This document shows, piece after piece, positions 23,658-36,536 of a stretch of 64,000 nt of DNA (position 1 is the stretch's first letter; the number at the start of each line of letters is the position of its first letter). The translations under genes and the position numbers were made by a program. The notes under the pieces were generated by a model. That model saw only the letters and a program-made list of their open reading frames with translations. It made no database searches and had not been told where the DNA came from. Source of the stretch: Paraspadella gotoi (taxonomy: Eukaryota; Chaetognatha). The DNA is taken from NCBI GenBank assembly GCA_051294375.1, contig CM119263.1, positions 14,276,414-14,340,413 of the forward strand, read 5' to 3'.

Positions 23658-24739
23658 CCAAATAAAGTCGTAATACTAATAAACGCGTAAATAATAAATT
23701 AGAATTAGCGACTACTGGACGACGCTTGACGACTTAAGTCAACTGGGGTTCGGATTTTTTTTAAAATCACTTGTGGCTGCGATTAATGTTTCAGTCCGCA
23801 CCTTAGAAAACCACTCCTTTCTCTTTAGAACAAAAAGCTATTATACTTAATTTTCGCCATTTTCCCTGTTTTCTCTGATAACTGACAGAAACTTAAAAAT
23901 TTCAATATTTAAAATTGACAAAAGATTCAGTCATTTTAAACGAGCTTTGAAAATCAAACGAAACCTGTTTCTTCTTTCATTCCCGTCTTCTCCGTCTGTA
24001 AACGTTATCGCTTTTTCTCGGCCAAGAAACTCGTTACGATTGTAAGTCGCCACCGAAATCAAAATCGAAATCAATATCTTTCGGAGATAAAAACCGCTCC
24101 CAGTTTCGAGCTCATCGCTTCTTCCTTCAGGACAAACGATTCTTTCCCAAGAACAAAGCCTCGGCCTACGATCGCCGCATCGAGGATTCGATGACTCAAC
24201 AAGAAAATGCGACTAAATCCCGATTCGGGACTTTTTTTTCTTTTTCGCTGAACGAAGAACAAACGTGAACTTGAAATTAAATACTACGACGCCAAATGTT
24301 AAAAAGACTAAAATGTTTTTGTGACTCTGTTGTAAATCGTTGAAATTTGCGCTAGTGAAGAGCTAAATCTTGACAAACATAAATTTGAAAATAAATATTT
24401 TCCATCGGAGTGTTTATATTTAAATAAATAAATAAATAACTTTACAATTACGTATCTTGTCAGTGGACGAATTTTAACGTTAATTTAATTAAGAAGAAAT
24501 CACATTAAGTGCCTATTTATTGTTTGTTAATGAGTTTTTCCTCCACTAATGATTCATCACTAATGACTCAATCTTCTGAGATTTACGATCAGAAATTCTA
24601 CCCAAGTCTCTCTATAAAAATTCCTTCATTATTTTTTTTGTCTCCGTAGTGAAGGGAAGATATGATTTTAAATATTTGGAGGCGATTGACTGTTTCCGAC
24701 GTAAATTTTGATTTTTGAGATTAGAATTATTAAAAAATA
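21985..24739. other. Intergenic region, no gene seen
   Basis: 3' flank of the neuropeptide gene and 5' flank of the ephexin gene. AT-rich, with only short frames lacking family features, plus one (GA)n tract at 23601-23654. Confidence 0.5.
23601..23654. repeat. (GA)n microsatellite
   Basis: About 25 GA units after a short GAGAAAGA lead-in. Intergenic. Confidence 0.9.
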
Positions 24740-26032
24740 ATGGCCTCGAGTCGACCGCCGGTGTCACCTCAGATGGAGCGTCAACGACCCAAACGCGTCT
24801 CTCGTTTAGTGGAAATGTTTGAATCGTCGTCACCGTCGTCACCGCCAACTCAGTCACTCCTTACGCCGTCCACATCGTCGCCGCCATCGTCATCGTCCGT
24901 TTCTTCGCCGCCGCCATCGTCATCGCCATTGTCTTTGACAATAACGAATATTCCCTCCCCAGCGTCACCGGCGTCACCGGCGTCACCGACGTCCTTCACG
25001 TCGTTGGCTTCCAATTTATCTGCTAAACTATTGACGCCCGTTGGGTTTAAAAAGTTCGGCGGGTTTTCTTCGGGGAATAGGAGGGAAGTCTCAGAAAAAA
25101 TCGCAAACAACAACAACGACAGCAACAACTTTGATTCGGAAATTCGCTTATCCAGCGCCCTAATCGATAAAGGCAACAAAAACGACAAATTCGAAAAACA
25201 AAAGGACAAAGCGAGAACCAAAGCGACAGAGGAAATCGGTAAATCATCCGACGTTGTGACGTTCGAGAGCGAGTATGACGCTTCTTCCCTTCAACTAAAT
25301 CCGGATTCGGTGAAGAGGCTCTTGGAAAAGTTTGATTCCGATCACGAGGACGCGATCCCCGCAGAGAGGAAGGACGGGGTAAGGAATGTCATCTCGAATA
25401 ACAGAACTGAGGATTACGTCAACATCGAGAGCGTCGTCGTGGGAAGTACCAGCCAAAGCTTCACAACAGAAACTATTAACTTAAAAACGGTCGCAGAAGC
25501 TCAAGAAAATAGAAGAAGAGAGAGCGATGGAGAAGTGAAGAAAACGCAACAGGTCCACCATTCTGTTCTGAGGTTAGTTAAAGTGATAACAACGACATAA
25601 AAAAACCCGACAGGTTCATTGAATGCCTTGAATTTCTGGTCATATGATCGCTTTATTAGGTGATAACGTGACTGCACATTGTGCAGTGCATAAGTATGAT
25701 ACATTAAAGGTTTTATGGTACCTTACCTTCCTACCCAATATGAACTTGATATAAATAAAAAAAACATAAACATATTAATAAATAAATAAAGCATAAACAT
25801 AAATTAATAAGTAAAACATAAGTGGGACTGACCGACGGACATTCATATGTAGTTATGTACCAGGGGCGGCGAGAGAAATGGCGGGCCCCCCCACTGTCCC
25901 CCTGGTCGGGCCCACCCCTCTGGTCTCCATAATTTTAGTTTTTATTTTTCGATTACCGACTTTCTGCTTTGAGAAATTCTCCAGTGCTCAAACTTCTGCC
26001 TCCTCTTCTTTTTTCTTCTTTTCTTTTTTTCT

Positions 26033-26071
<39 letters not shown>

Positions 26072-29000
26072 CTCTTCTCAGGGCCAACAATCTCTATAAT
26101 AGAGTCTATTACAACGTCAATAACAACAAAGTCAACGAAAACGACAGACACCAGCACAAAGACGAAAACAACATTAAAAAGATAACAAAAACAATGACGC
26201 AAATTATGACCACAGTAGCAGCGACCAAATCAGGAAGATTAAAACAATCGATACCATTATTTACAAAATACTCCATTTTTTTAGATATACTTGTAAAAAC
26301 AAATACGCCCTTTCTACATATATCTAACAGATATCCGGCAGTGGATTACACAACTTGGTCTTCGAAAATGAGCAAATCCTCCGAACATGCAAAGCCTTCG
26401 AAACCCGCAAAGCCTCCGCGCTTATTAGCGTTGCCGCTGGATTCGGACAACGCCACTTCCGCCGCGGGAACTTCCCATTCCGAATCTTCGATCGTTATCT
26501 CTCTGGTTGCGACCGTTTCCTCGTCTTCCACGGGGGTCGACCACGTTCCTAAGTTCACTTCCTCGACGCCGGTCAAACTTCCCTCTCCCAGATCTCCGGA
26601 AGCTCCCAAGTCGCCGAATTCCTCCGTGCTCCCAACGAAGGGTCCCGAGTCGAATTCTTCCGCATCTCCTGACTCCATCCCGATGCGTCCGCCGAGACCC
26701 AAATCTCGCCCGTCCAAATCGGCGGTGCTCGAGGTTGCCTCCGTCGTCGTCGATCCTCCGCCGCCTCATGAAAGCGACGTGGCCACGAAACGCGCCGAAG
26801 TCTCTCGAACCTCGAGCGTTGATCGTTTCGACGAGAGAAGAGATTCCGCACCCACTTACGAACGTTGGCGAAGGCAAGCGGTCAAGAAACCTGTTCAAAA
26901 TAGATCCTCGTTGCCGTCGACCGGCACCGACGATCGGGAATCATCGGGAGACGGCGGCGCGTCGGAAAACATTTCAGATGATGCGAAGGAATCGAAAAAT
27001 CTTGAAAATGTTAGCTACGATTACGGACATCGGAAGAGTCTGGAGGCGCCTCGTCTGCTGCACCGTCGAAACAGCCGCAGCCTACCGGGCACAGACGACG
27101 AGGGAGAAGGCAGCAGTGACATCCAGAGGCCTCGACGCAAATCCAACGCCCTCGCCAACATGTTCCGGCGACGCTCATCCTCTTCGGAGCCGCGCGGCCT
27201 ATCTCCACCTCCACTGCCGAGCCGGAGATCCAGCGGCGGAGTCGCTGCTCAGCTTCTTAAAAAGGCGCGGGAGTACGTCGCCAATGGAGGCGACGCTGGG
27301 GATGCCGAAAAGGCGCCGGAGATCAACGCAGATAAAGAAGTCCATAACGGGGAAGCGCCCAAAGCATCGCCGGCGCCATCCGTAATGTCTAACCTGTCGC
27401 CGGGAAAGGACCGCATCAAACGACGGCACTCTCGTTTCGGCAACGAGCCCTATTACCAAGTTTATCCTTTGCCCTATCAAAGTCGAGAGGCCGATATTTC
27501 CGAGAACGGCCCCTCGAACAGCGATAAACTTTCTGTTGATTCGGACGATTCCAAGTTGACAAACTGCGCGTCGGAGGAGCTTCTGTGCGACAAGAACGAC
27601 GAAGGCGGGAACTTTGCCGTCAACGGTGACGACGCTGGATCTTCGCTCACCGTCTCTCTAAAGCGTTCCAACAGCGAACGAGACACCAAAGCCTCGGTGA
27701 GGAAACCGAATAGCCGAAAACGTGACCGTGGCCGGAGACGGCGCACGACGATGGATCTGCTTAACCCCAATTCTAACGCGCGCACGTTGTGGGCGCAGAC
27801 GCACGAGGTGCTCGAATCCGGATTACTGCAACGATTATCCTCGGAGGATGTGCGTCATCAAGAAGCCATGTTCGAGATCATCACCTCCGAGGCTTCTTTT
27901 CTCCGCAGCCTCGACACTCTCGTCAGCGTTTTCGCTAACGCTCCTGAACTGAGCGGTCGTCTGGACGAGGAGAGCGTCGTTTCCCGCCGAGAGCGAACCT
28001 GCATCTTCTCCAACATCGAGGGCGTCCGGGATGCCAGCGATAAATTCCTGGAGGCGTTGGAGAAACGATGGGAGGAGAATCCTCTCATCTCCGACGTTTG
28101 TGACATTATTCTTCAACTCGTGGAAAGCTACTTTAAAGGAGCCTACATACCTTATTGCCGCAACCAATCTTATCAGGAGCGAACACTGCAGGAGCTAATT
28201 AAAAGGCCAGACTTTTGTCAGGTGCTTGAGAATCTACAACAGCACAAGCAGTGCCAATTCTTGACTCTGTCGTCGTTTTTGCTGCTGCCTATGCAGCGAG
28301 TCACGCGGCTGCCGCTATTGGTGGAAGCGGTGCTGAAGCATAGGGAGGGAGGAACCGATGGGTGGCTAAAGGCCAACGACGCGCTCAACTCCTTGAAAGT
28401 AAGTCCAACTTTATTAAGAGAAACATTATCTCCAAATGCCGCATATTCTTCGTTAATTTTTATCTCTCAAATCTTTATTTGACCATGAAGTTAGGACTGA
28501 TTCCTTTGATTTCGCCTCCCAGGCGCTGACAAGAGAATGCAACGAAGCGGCAAAAACTATGGAAAGAGTGGAGGCGATGGTTCGACTCGACACGAGAATC
28601 AAGTTTCCCGCCAACATCAAGTCGTTACCGATTGTGAAAGAGAGTCGGCACGTCGTTAGAGAAGGCACTGTCACAAAGTAAGACACAATCGAAAGGACTG
28701 ATGCGCTATCGTGAATGTTCCTTTTTAAAGTTTTGGTTGGCACTGAGAACAAAAAATCGATTGTTGGTTACGGCAAAAAAATAAAAATAAATAAAAAACA
28801 AGGATCGCATGGATTTTTTTTTATTATTCTTCTATAATCTCAACTCCCCGATATCCACCTTGTGTACAAATTTGTCGAATAACTGAATAAATCGTTACAA
28901 ATGTGGTAGTGGAAAAGGAAGCGACGCAAAAAAAAGAGTAACGAATTATACATTTGAAGCGTCAGTTGCTTAATAGCATAATATACGTTATCATATCAGC

Positions 29001-29478
29001 ATCTTCTAAAAATATACAAAATATACACTTGAAGTTTCCTTCTCTCTGTGTTCAGCTCGTACAGATCATTATGATTTTGTTAATTCTCAGGCTGTTTTAT
29101 TTTTTTAAATCCAATACGGTTTTTTACAATTGCCTCCTTTTTCATTCTCGCGAATTTATTAAATTGTTGTCTTATCTGTTTCCTGTAAGAGTTATCATAT
29201 ACGTTAAATCTTGTTTTATTTAGATTCGACGAAAACGGTCGGAGGACGGTGAGCGGTCGTTTGCGCGAGAAAGCGATTCATCTTATCCTTTTCACGGACT
29301 TTTTATTCGTGACCAAAAAGAGTCGCGAGCGTCGTCCCTTCGGACCAACAGAAGGGGAACACGACGACGATGTGCGTTACAACGTTCTCGACTATTGCGC
29401 GAGGCACTCGGTGGAATGCTTCTCTTTAGCTGAGGAAGGTGAATAAGGGAGGGAGGGAGGAGGGAGGGAGGGAGGGAG

Positions 29479-29529
<51 letters not shown>

Positions 29530-30550
29530 AGAGAGGAGAGAGAGAGAGAGAGAGAGCCAGAGAATAACAGACAAAATGACAAACTAGCAAAAACAATGAG
29601 CCATACCATAGATCGAAAGCCATGGAAATCATAGATATATATTTAAACTAAGCAAAAATATAGTCGTTTGGGTTCTCGTTCTTCCCTTTATCTTCCGTGC
29701 AAATCCGTTCTCCCTTCCAGAAAAAAAAAGGTCGATTTAACGATTAAGCCTGATAAATTGCTGCCCTCCAGAGAACAGCCCGGCGAAATCGGGCTCACCT
29801 ACCAAACACGAAAACATGGGCAGGATCGTCCTTCTCAAGAACCACGAAGACAAAATCGCCGAATACTTTATTTCGTGCGAGAGTTCGTCGGAGATGGAAA
29901 GGTGCGCGCCTCACAAGAGATTTACCTGGTCGTTTTGCAAGCGACCTTGCTTTCTTATGGACGGATTACGAATTTTAAATGCGTAAAAATTCAAGAAGAA
30001 GAAAAAAAGTTTACGTATTGCTTTCAAATATGCAATACCGCAAGACGATTTAGAAATGATGATCTCAGCAGAATATTATGAAAAATATTTTTATTACAGA
30101 TGGAAATCTGCCTTGGCTCCGAAGCAAGAAGGCGACGAGGGCGAGGAGATATATGCGGCTTGGGCGTCACCGCGCTACGCGGTCAAACGAAGCCACGCTG
30201 CGGAGCAGGAAGACGAACTTACGCTCCACGTTGGCGAGGTCGTTGAAGTTTCGAAGAAAATGAAAGATGGTGAGGACCCACGACAAACGTGATATTTTAT
30301 TGCATACGACATAAGTTATCTTTTTGATTTAATTAAAATTTCTTATTTCATGTCTGAAATTCTTATGGTTTCCAAATTTTTTACAGGTTGGTATCAAGGC
30401 GTGCGAATCTCGGACAACGCGCTCGGTTGGTTTCCCGCTCATTGCGTAGAAGAGCTGGACGGGAGCGAGTTCAAGCAGGCCAAGAATCTCAGGCAAAAGT
30501 ATCAACTCATCAAGGCGGCCGAACAAATTTGGAAAAAGTCCAAGGCTTGA
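24740..30550 (+). CDS. Exn: Ephexin-family RhoGEF (DH-PH-SH3), 1327 aa
   Basis: Seven exons: 24740-25572, 26082-28398, 28523-28677, 29224-29438, 29772-29901, 30100-30269 and 30387-30550; 3984 nt in frame. The N-terminal 800 residues are Ser/Pro-rich and disordered, with proline motifs. The DH domain begins near residue 865 (RHQEAMFEIITSEASFLRSL) and includes FLLLPMQRVTRLPLLVEAVL, the conserved catalytic helix. A PH domain follows (REKAIHLILFTDFLFVTKK). The C-terminal SH3 reads YAAWASPRYAV, then ELTLHVGEVVEV and GWYQGVRISDNALGWFPAHC. The order DH-PH-SH3 and the SEASFLRSL block define the ephexin group (NGEF/ARHGEF15/16/19/26, fly Exn). Role by family: GDP/GTP exchange on Rho-type GTPases downstream of Eph receptors and at synapses. 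A Met near 26367 could be an alternative start. A poly(A) signal lies at 30708-30713. Confidence 0.93.
25861..25925. mobile_element. GC-rich fragment resembling a DNA-transposon end
   Basis: CAGGGGCGGCGAGAGAAATG followed by GGCGGGCCCCCCC and a partial palindrome CCCCCTGG, inside intron 1 of the ephexin gene, in strong contrast to its AT-rich flanks. CAGGGGCGG is a frequent terminus of hAT-like elements. A similar G/C block occurs at 31650. No transposase or paired end is visible, so this is tentative. Confidence 0.25.
26034..26070. repeat. (TTTC)n repeat forming a splice polypyrimidine tract
   Basis: About nine TTTC units ending directly in TCTCTTCTCAG/GG at the acceptor of ephexin exon 2 (exon starts 26082). 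Confidence 0.85.
29446..29557. repeat. Purine-rich (GGGA)n/(GA)n tract in ephexin intron 4
   Basis: Starts eight bases after the donor at 29438/29439. GGGA units grade into GA units with AGAA interruptions. Confidence 0.85.
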
Positions 30551-31350
30551 ACGCGTCGCTCGTTCGAATTCATTGTGATGATTTGTTTCTTGCTTTTCAA
30601 ATGATTATCGATGAAATATAAAACGTGTTCCGCCGGATTGTAATTTCTTTGTCATAATTGAGTCTAGTCGTGATCAAGAACAAAGAAGTCAATCACTGTG
30701 AGTCGAAAATAAAAAGTTGCGGAATAAATAATAAATTGCGAAATGAATAATCCTAACTACAATATTTTAAGCATTCACCGGAATTCTTGGCCCAAAACCA
30801 ACTGCGTCATCTACCCTTTCTCACACCAATTTCAAATCGGACTTTTGTACTTGAAATACTTTTTTTTTATCACGAGATTTTTTTTCCAAATATCATTTCT
30901 GCTCTTTGATTCGGATTTGAGGTTCAATGCAAACGTCGAATTTAGTCGTCGACGACGACGAAGACCACGACGACAAAGACCGCTCCTTAAAGACTCCAAA
31001 GTCGAGATTCCACGCGGTTCAAGTTTTTCGTAAGAGTGTCACGTGACTCCGTAGAAGGGGCAGCGTCATTGGGAGAGTAATGTCAGACTTTGAGGCGTGG
31101 CAACTTGAGATGAAACGTACCATGAATTCGCATAGGAGGCCGCTTAATTATTGAACAATGTTGAATAAACATCACTTCATGCAACAACAATAAAAACAAA
31201 AGGAGACGATTTTAAGAGTCAAATAAAAACATTTGGGATATTAAATAAATTCCCCACCCCCCGTTATTTTATTAACTTTATTATTAATATATTTATGAAG
31301 AAAAATTTTGTAAAAATCACTAATCAATTAATTTAAAACCGAGTTTACAA
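30551..31350. other. Convergent 3' ends of ephexin (+) and laccase (-)
   Basis: Contains the ephexin poly(A) signal at 30708-30713. No gene supported. Confidence 0.5.
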
Positions 31351-34300
31351 TCATTTCCAAGTCAGGCATTCGCTCTTCCAGTAATCGACGCAACCGAGAT
31401 CGTTTTCCGAGAAATGTTGGCCCTCGCCGCAAGAAAGTGCCGTTCCACGCATGCGCGCCCCGATGTCTCGTGCGTGGCGGTAGTCGACGCTGCAGTGGTA
31501 GAACTCCGTGCAGTTCAAACGATTCGAGTAGAAACCTGATTGTGGTAATCAGCAGCCATCTTAAGTCGAATGAATTGACATCCCTATTGTCTGATTAGAC
31601 TCCGATAAAACATTGTAAGACTCTGCATTAAAACTTCTTATAACTTCATTGGGGGGCCCCCGGCCCAGGGGGGCAAGCTGGCTTTCTTACGACAGCACTA
31701 CCAGAGTCTTTGTCGGCGCAGAATTGCGACGCCGGTGAATCCTCGATCGATACGACGGGATAGTAATTGCGAGACTCTTCGGCCAGGACCGACTCTTTGT
31801 GAATCGGCCACGAACCGCACCTAAGTGTGATTCATTTTTATACAAATGTGTGTAAAGTTTTTCTTACAATATTTAAAGGCAGTATTTATTATTTAACCTT
31901 CCCAAATCCACACCTGGGGAACTTATCGGGCGCTGACGGGACTTCCCACTCTTCCCCGACTTGAATGACCATCGACATTCCGTAACCGAGGTGAAAGTTC
32001 ACGTGACAGTGAAAGAGCCACCATCCGGGGTTGTTCGTGTAAAAACGGATGATGGCGTAACCTCCGTTGGGAACGCTCACTGTCGAATGCGTGCAAACAT
32101 CGAGACGAGAGTAAAAACAAGAACGGAAATTCCAATATGCGTTGCGCCGCAGTGACTATCTTACCACGTGTATGTTCGACACGCACTGCATTGGAATCTC
32201 GTCTTTTATTATTTATGGCTCAAACTGTTTATAAGATTTCTTTAAAATCAAAATGTTCCGCTTGGTTCGATTCCTGTCTTAACGAATTAGCATCCAACTC
32301 ACGGAAGTGGGATAGACCGACGGACAGAAAAGTGACTCATAGATTTGTTCCGAATTCACCCGTGTCTTTCATCGGCGGCGTGATCAAATTCCGCTCGATT
32401 TTTCCTTCGGCATCGAGTCGCTCGAACTCTTCCCTCGTCGTGGACTCGCCGATCTTTCCCCAGCCCACGACCCAGAAGTGATGTCCGTGAATGTGCATCG
32501 GGTGGTTGGCGACCTGTATTCGCCCGAGGTTGATCAACACAAACTCCACCAGCTGAAAAGTGTGAATAATGGCTTTAAAAGAAACGAACTAATCGGGGTC
32601 AAAGTTAAAAAGAAATGAAAACATTAATAATCTTTTCAAAAGATTCATCTGAGACCCATCTGTCTGTCTGTCCATGGGTATGATTGTGTGATTGACCTGG
32701 AAATCTAGTTTCGATGGAATCGTCTGAGTGGAAATGAGTTTAAATGCTTTTTTTCCCTTTTTATACAAAATTATAAATGCAGCCTGCAACAATTAATTAA
32801 TTAATTATTTGATTATCTTCTTACCGCTAATGATCGTGGTCAGATCCGGCATTGTTTGCTCAAACTTGTAAAGTATTAATAATTAAGATTTATAGCGCGA
32901 GCTATTTCTTACTTGATTCAGTTTGAAAGAAAGTTTGTGGTGACATTCACAAAACCGAAATTCACAATCCTCATATCCAGCCGTATCGTCGTTGCAAAAC
33001 TTGAAGGGATCAATATCGTCGTGCTGAAAATAATTTAAAAAATAGAAAGTACTTTTAGGTACAAATACAAGTACAATGAGAAGCACCTGATACAAAAACG
33101 GCGAGGAAGGCAAGGCGTTAGTAATAAAGTTTATTTGCGGGGTTGCAAACTGAAGGCTCAGATTTTGGAAAGACGAAATGGGATACAAGCTTGGACTGTG
33201 TGTGTGCCAGCTGTCGATCTGATCAAAGAGAACAAAAACAAATTATGAGTGACTTCAACAGACAAAGAGGAATGGCCAAAATGATAATTCGACCAACACT
33301 TTATTTATAGTGACCGTTGACTAATCAAGTAATCCATCTTGCATGATAACTCAATCAATCACTACCAATCACTCCATCCAAGACGACCAAAGACGTAATC
33401 CATTGCCATCAGTCACTAACCATTGTAACCAACGTCAGCAATCATCAAACCCGATCAATAAATCCATCGATCACATTCATCAATCCTGATCAACCTGATG
33501 AAAGTCCAGCAGGTGATGGTACACGAAGTCCGGACGTTGCAAGTAGACCGGGCGGTGGACGGACTCGTCGACATCGAACTCCTCCACGGACGACAGCGCC
33601 GTTACGGGCAGCGTGTCGGGCACGATGTCGGTGTTGGAATTCCAAGGATTAAGCAGCGTCGTCGTCGCGGCGCGCGACGTAGTCAACGGCGGTTCGTCCG
33701 ACGCCACTCCTTCGTAGTTGAGCAAAGCTACGACGGAGACGTTCCCGCAGCTGTCCGATTGGCCCCGGACCCGGATGAGGTAATTGGCCGAACCCCTTTC
33801 GGCCCGCAGCACAAAATCATAGCGCTCTGCCGAGGTCATGCCCAGAGTCCCGATCGTCTTCGGCTCTACAGGAACGCCGTCTGTCGCTACGACGACGAGC
33901 TCGTGCCCGTCGACGGACAATTCAATGGGACAGTGGTTCCCAGTGGCTTGAATCACGCGAAAGCGGTAGGCGCGGCCGGGTCGAACGCGGAAGACGGCGA
34001 GAGGCGTGCCGGAGCCTTCGAACTCGCCTCGACCGTTGATGAGGAGGCTGCGCGGACCATTGATGGCGGAGTCGTGCAAATCTTCCGCCCGCATTGTCGA
34101 GGCGAGAACGTGGATCCAATCGGAGATGATGATCACGTGATCGGCGAGATCGAAATCGTACAGCCCCGAGTTGGGGTCCATCTCGGCCGCACGCCCGACA
34201 ATCAGTGCCCCGTGGAATCCGTCCATGCGTTGGGTGCCAGAGTGGGAGTGCCACCAATGGGTCCCCGGAGGATCGGCCAAAAATTCGTAGGTCCAACTTG

Positions 34301-35340
34301 AGGCATAGTGGATGGGGCACTGTCATCGAATAAGGGGTGTGATGAATAATATAATAATAATATAAACCCGTAATAAAAGGTTTTGAAAAAATAAATAATA
34401 AATGAACAATGATAAAAAAGAAATAAGGAAAAAGAAAACTGGGGGAAAAAGGGGAAAAAAAAGAAAGAGGGAAAGAAAAAAAAATAGAAAAAATAAAGAT
34501 AGAAAGAGAAAAAAGAAAAAAAAGAAAGAAATAACGAAAAATGAATTCATAACATAAGGAAAAGGAAGGGCAAATAAAAAACCCATAATCTTCGAGACCT
34601 GTGTGACTAAGCTGACGCCGTCCGCCCAAGGCGTTCCCCTCTGATACTGTCCGTGCCAGTGGATGCTGATTCCGCTCGCTTCGACATGATTGACGACGTT
34701 GACGACGATTCGGTCCCGATGACAGACTCGAATCTGAGGCCCTGGAAACTGCCTGTTAACGACGATGACGGGGCGTCGCACCCCGTCGGCGGCAATGCAG
34801 TGAGGGCGCTCGCAATCGCTTAATATCCGAGGACAGTCAAAGCAAGCTTTGGATATGGTACGATAGAGCTCGACAGCGAACCGGTACTCGCAGCGACGCG
34901 GTCGTGGCGGATACTCACAGGGCCGGTCGCAGTGGTGCTTGGGAAACTCTTCAACTGTCTCTCCAAAACTTCCGGCGTACGAATCGTGGGTAGAACTCCA
35001 CGGCGGTTTAGAATGCCAATAATCATCGCCTTGGGCAACGTCTAGAACGATTATTCGTAAAAGAAAGCTGAGCGGTGATCACTGATCAGTGGTCGGAAAT
35101 TTTCAAAAGAGAGAGAAATTTAACTAATAAAACATTCAACACAAAGTCACAAAACCATCACTGGCCCCTTGTGTTTACTAGAAGTTTATGACATTAGGTT
35201 CTTCACGTAGAAGATAATTAAATTTTCAAAAATTGGATTAATTTTATTATTCATTCTTTAATTATTAATTTATATGTTAAATTACCTGAAAAATCCGACA
35301 AGAGAAAAAATATGAGTATTACAATACTGAAGTGTTCCAT
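31351..35340 (-). CDS. Laccase-type multicopper oxidase with C-terminal chitin-binding domain, 742 aa
   Basis: Nine minus-strand exons: 35340-35286, 35041-34599, 34319-33495, 33218-33087, 33023-32913, 32552-32360, 32079-31914, 31820-31702 and 31535-31351; 2229 nt in frame. A signal peptide (MEHFSIVILIFFLLS) is followed by the Cys-rich N-terminal segment typical of insect laccases (CDRPCEYPP to CFDCPRILSDCERPHC). All copper-ligand blocks are present: HWHG (about residue 146), HWWHSH (187), HPMHIHG (539) and HCHVNFHLGYGM (610). After the usual laccase end (FPRCGSW) the protein continues into a six-Cys module, FCADKDSGFYSNRLNC then CTEFYHC, SCGEG, GCVDY and SEC, which fits the peritrophin-A/CBM14 chitin-binding pattern (spacings 13, 5, 20, 12, 7). 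Family role: oxidation of catechols during cuticle tanning in the extracellular matrix. The CBM14 tail suggests anchoring to chitin (inference). Intron 2 holds a long polypurine run near 34385-34540. Confidence 0.94.

Positions 35341-36536
<1,196 letters not shown>

Noticed and set aside
26507-27385. 292-codon + frame rich in Arg/Pro, and antisense frames in the same area
   Set aside because: Shadows of ephexin exon 2, whose frame carries the DH domain.
32825-32864. Possible 40-nt exon in the laccase gene with AG/GT flanks
   Set aside because: Its length would break the frame, and joining 32913 directly to 32552 gives the expected laccase sequence (KLNQLVEFVLINL).
33498-34301. 267-codon + strand frame
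   Set aside because: Antisense of the main laccase exon, which holds the copper-binding motifs on the minus strand.
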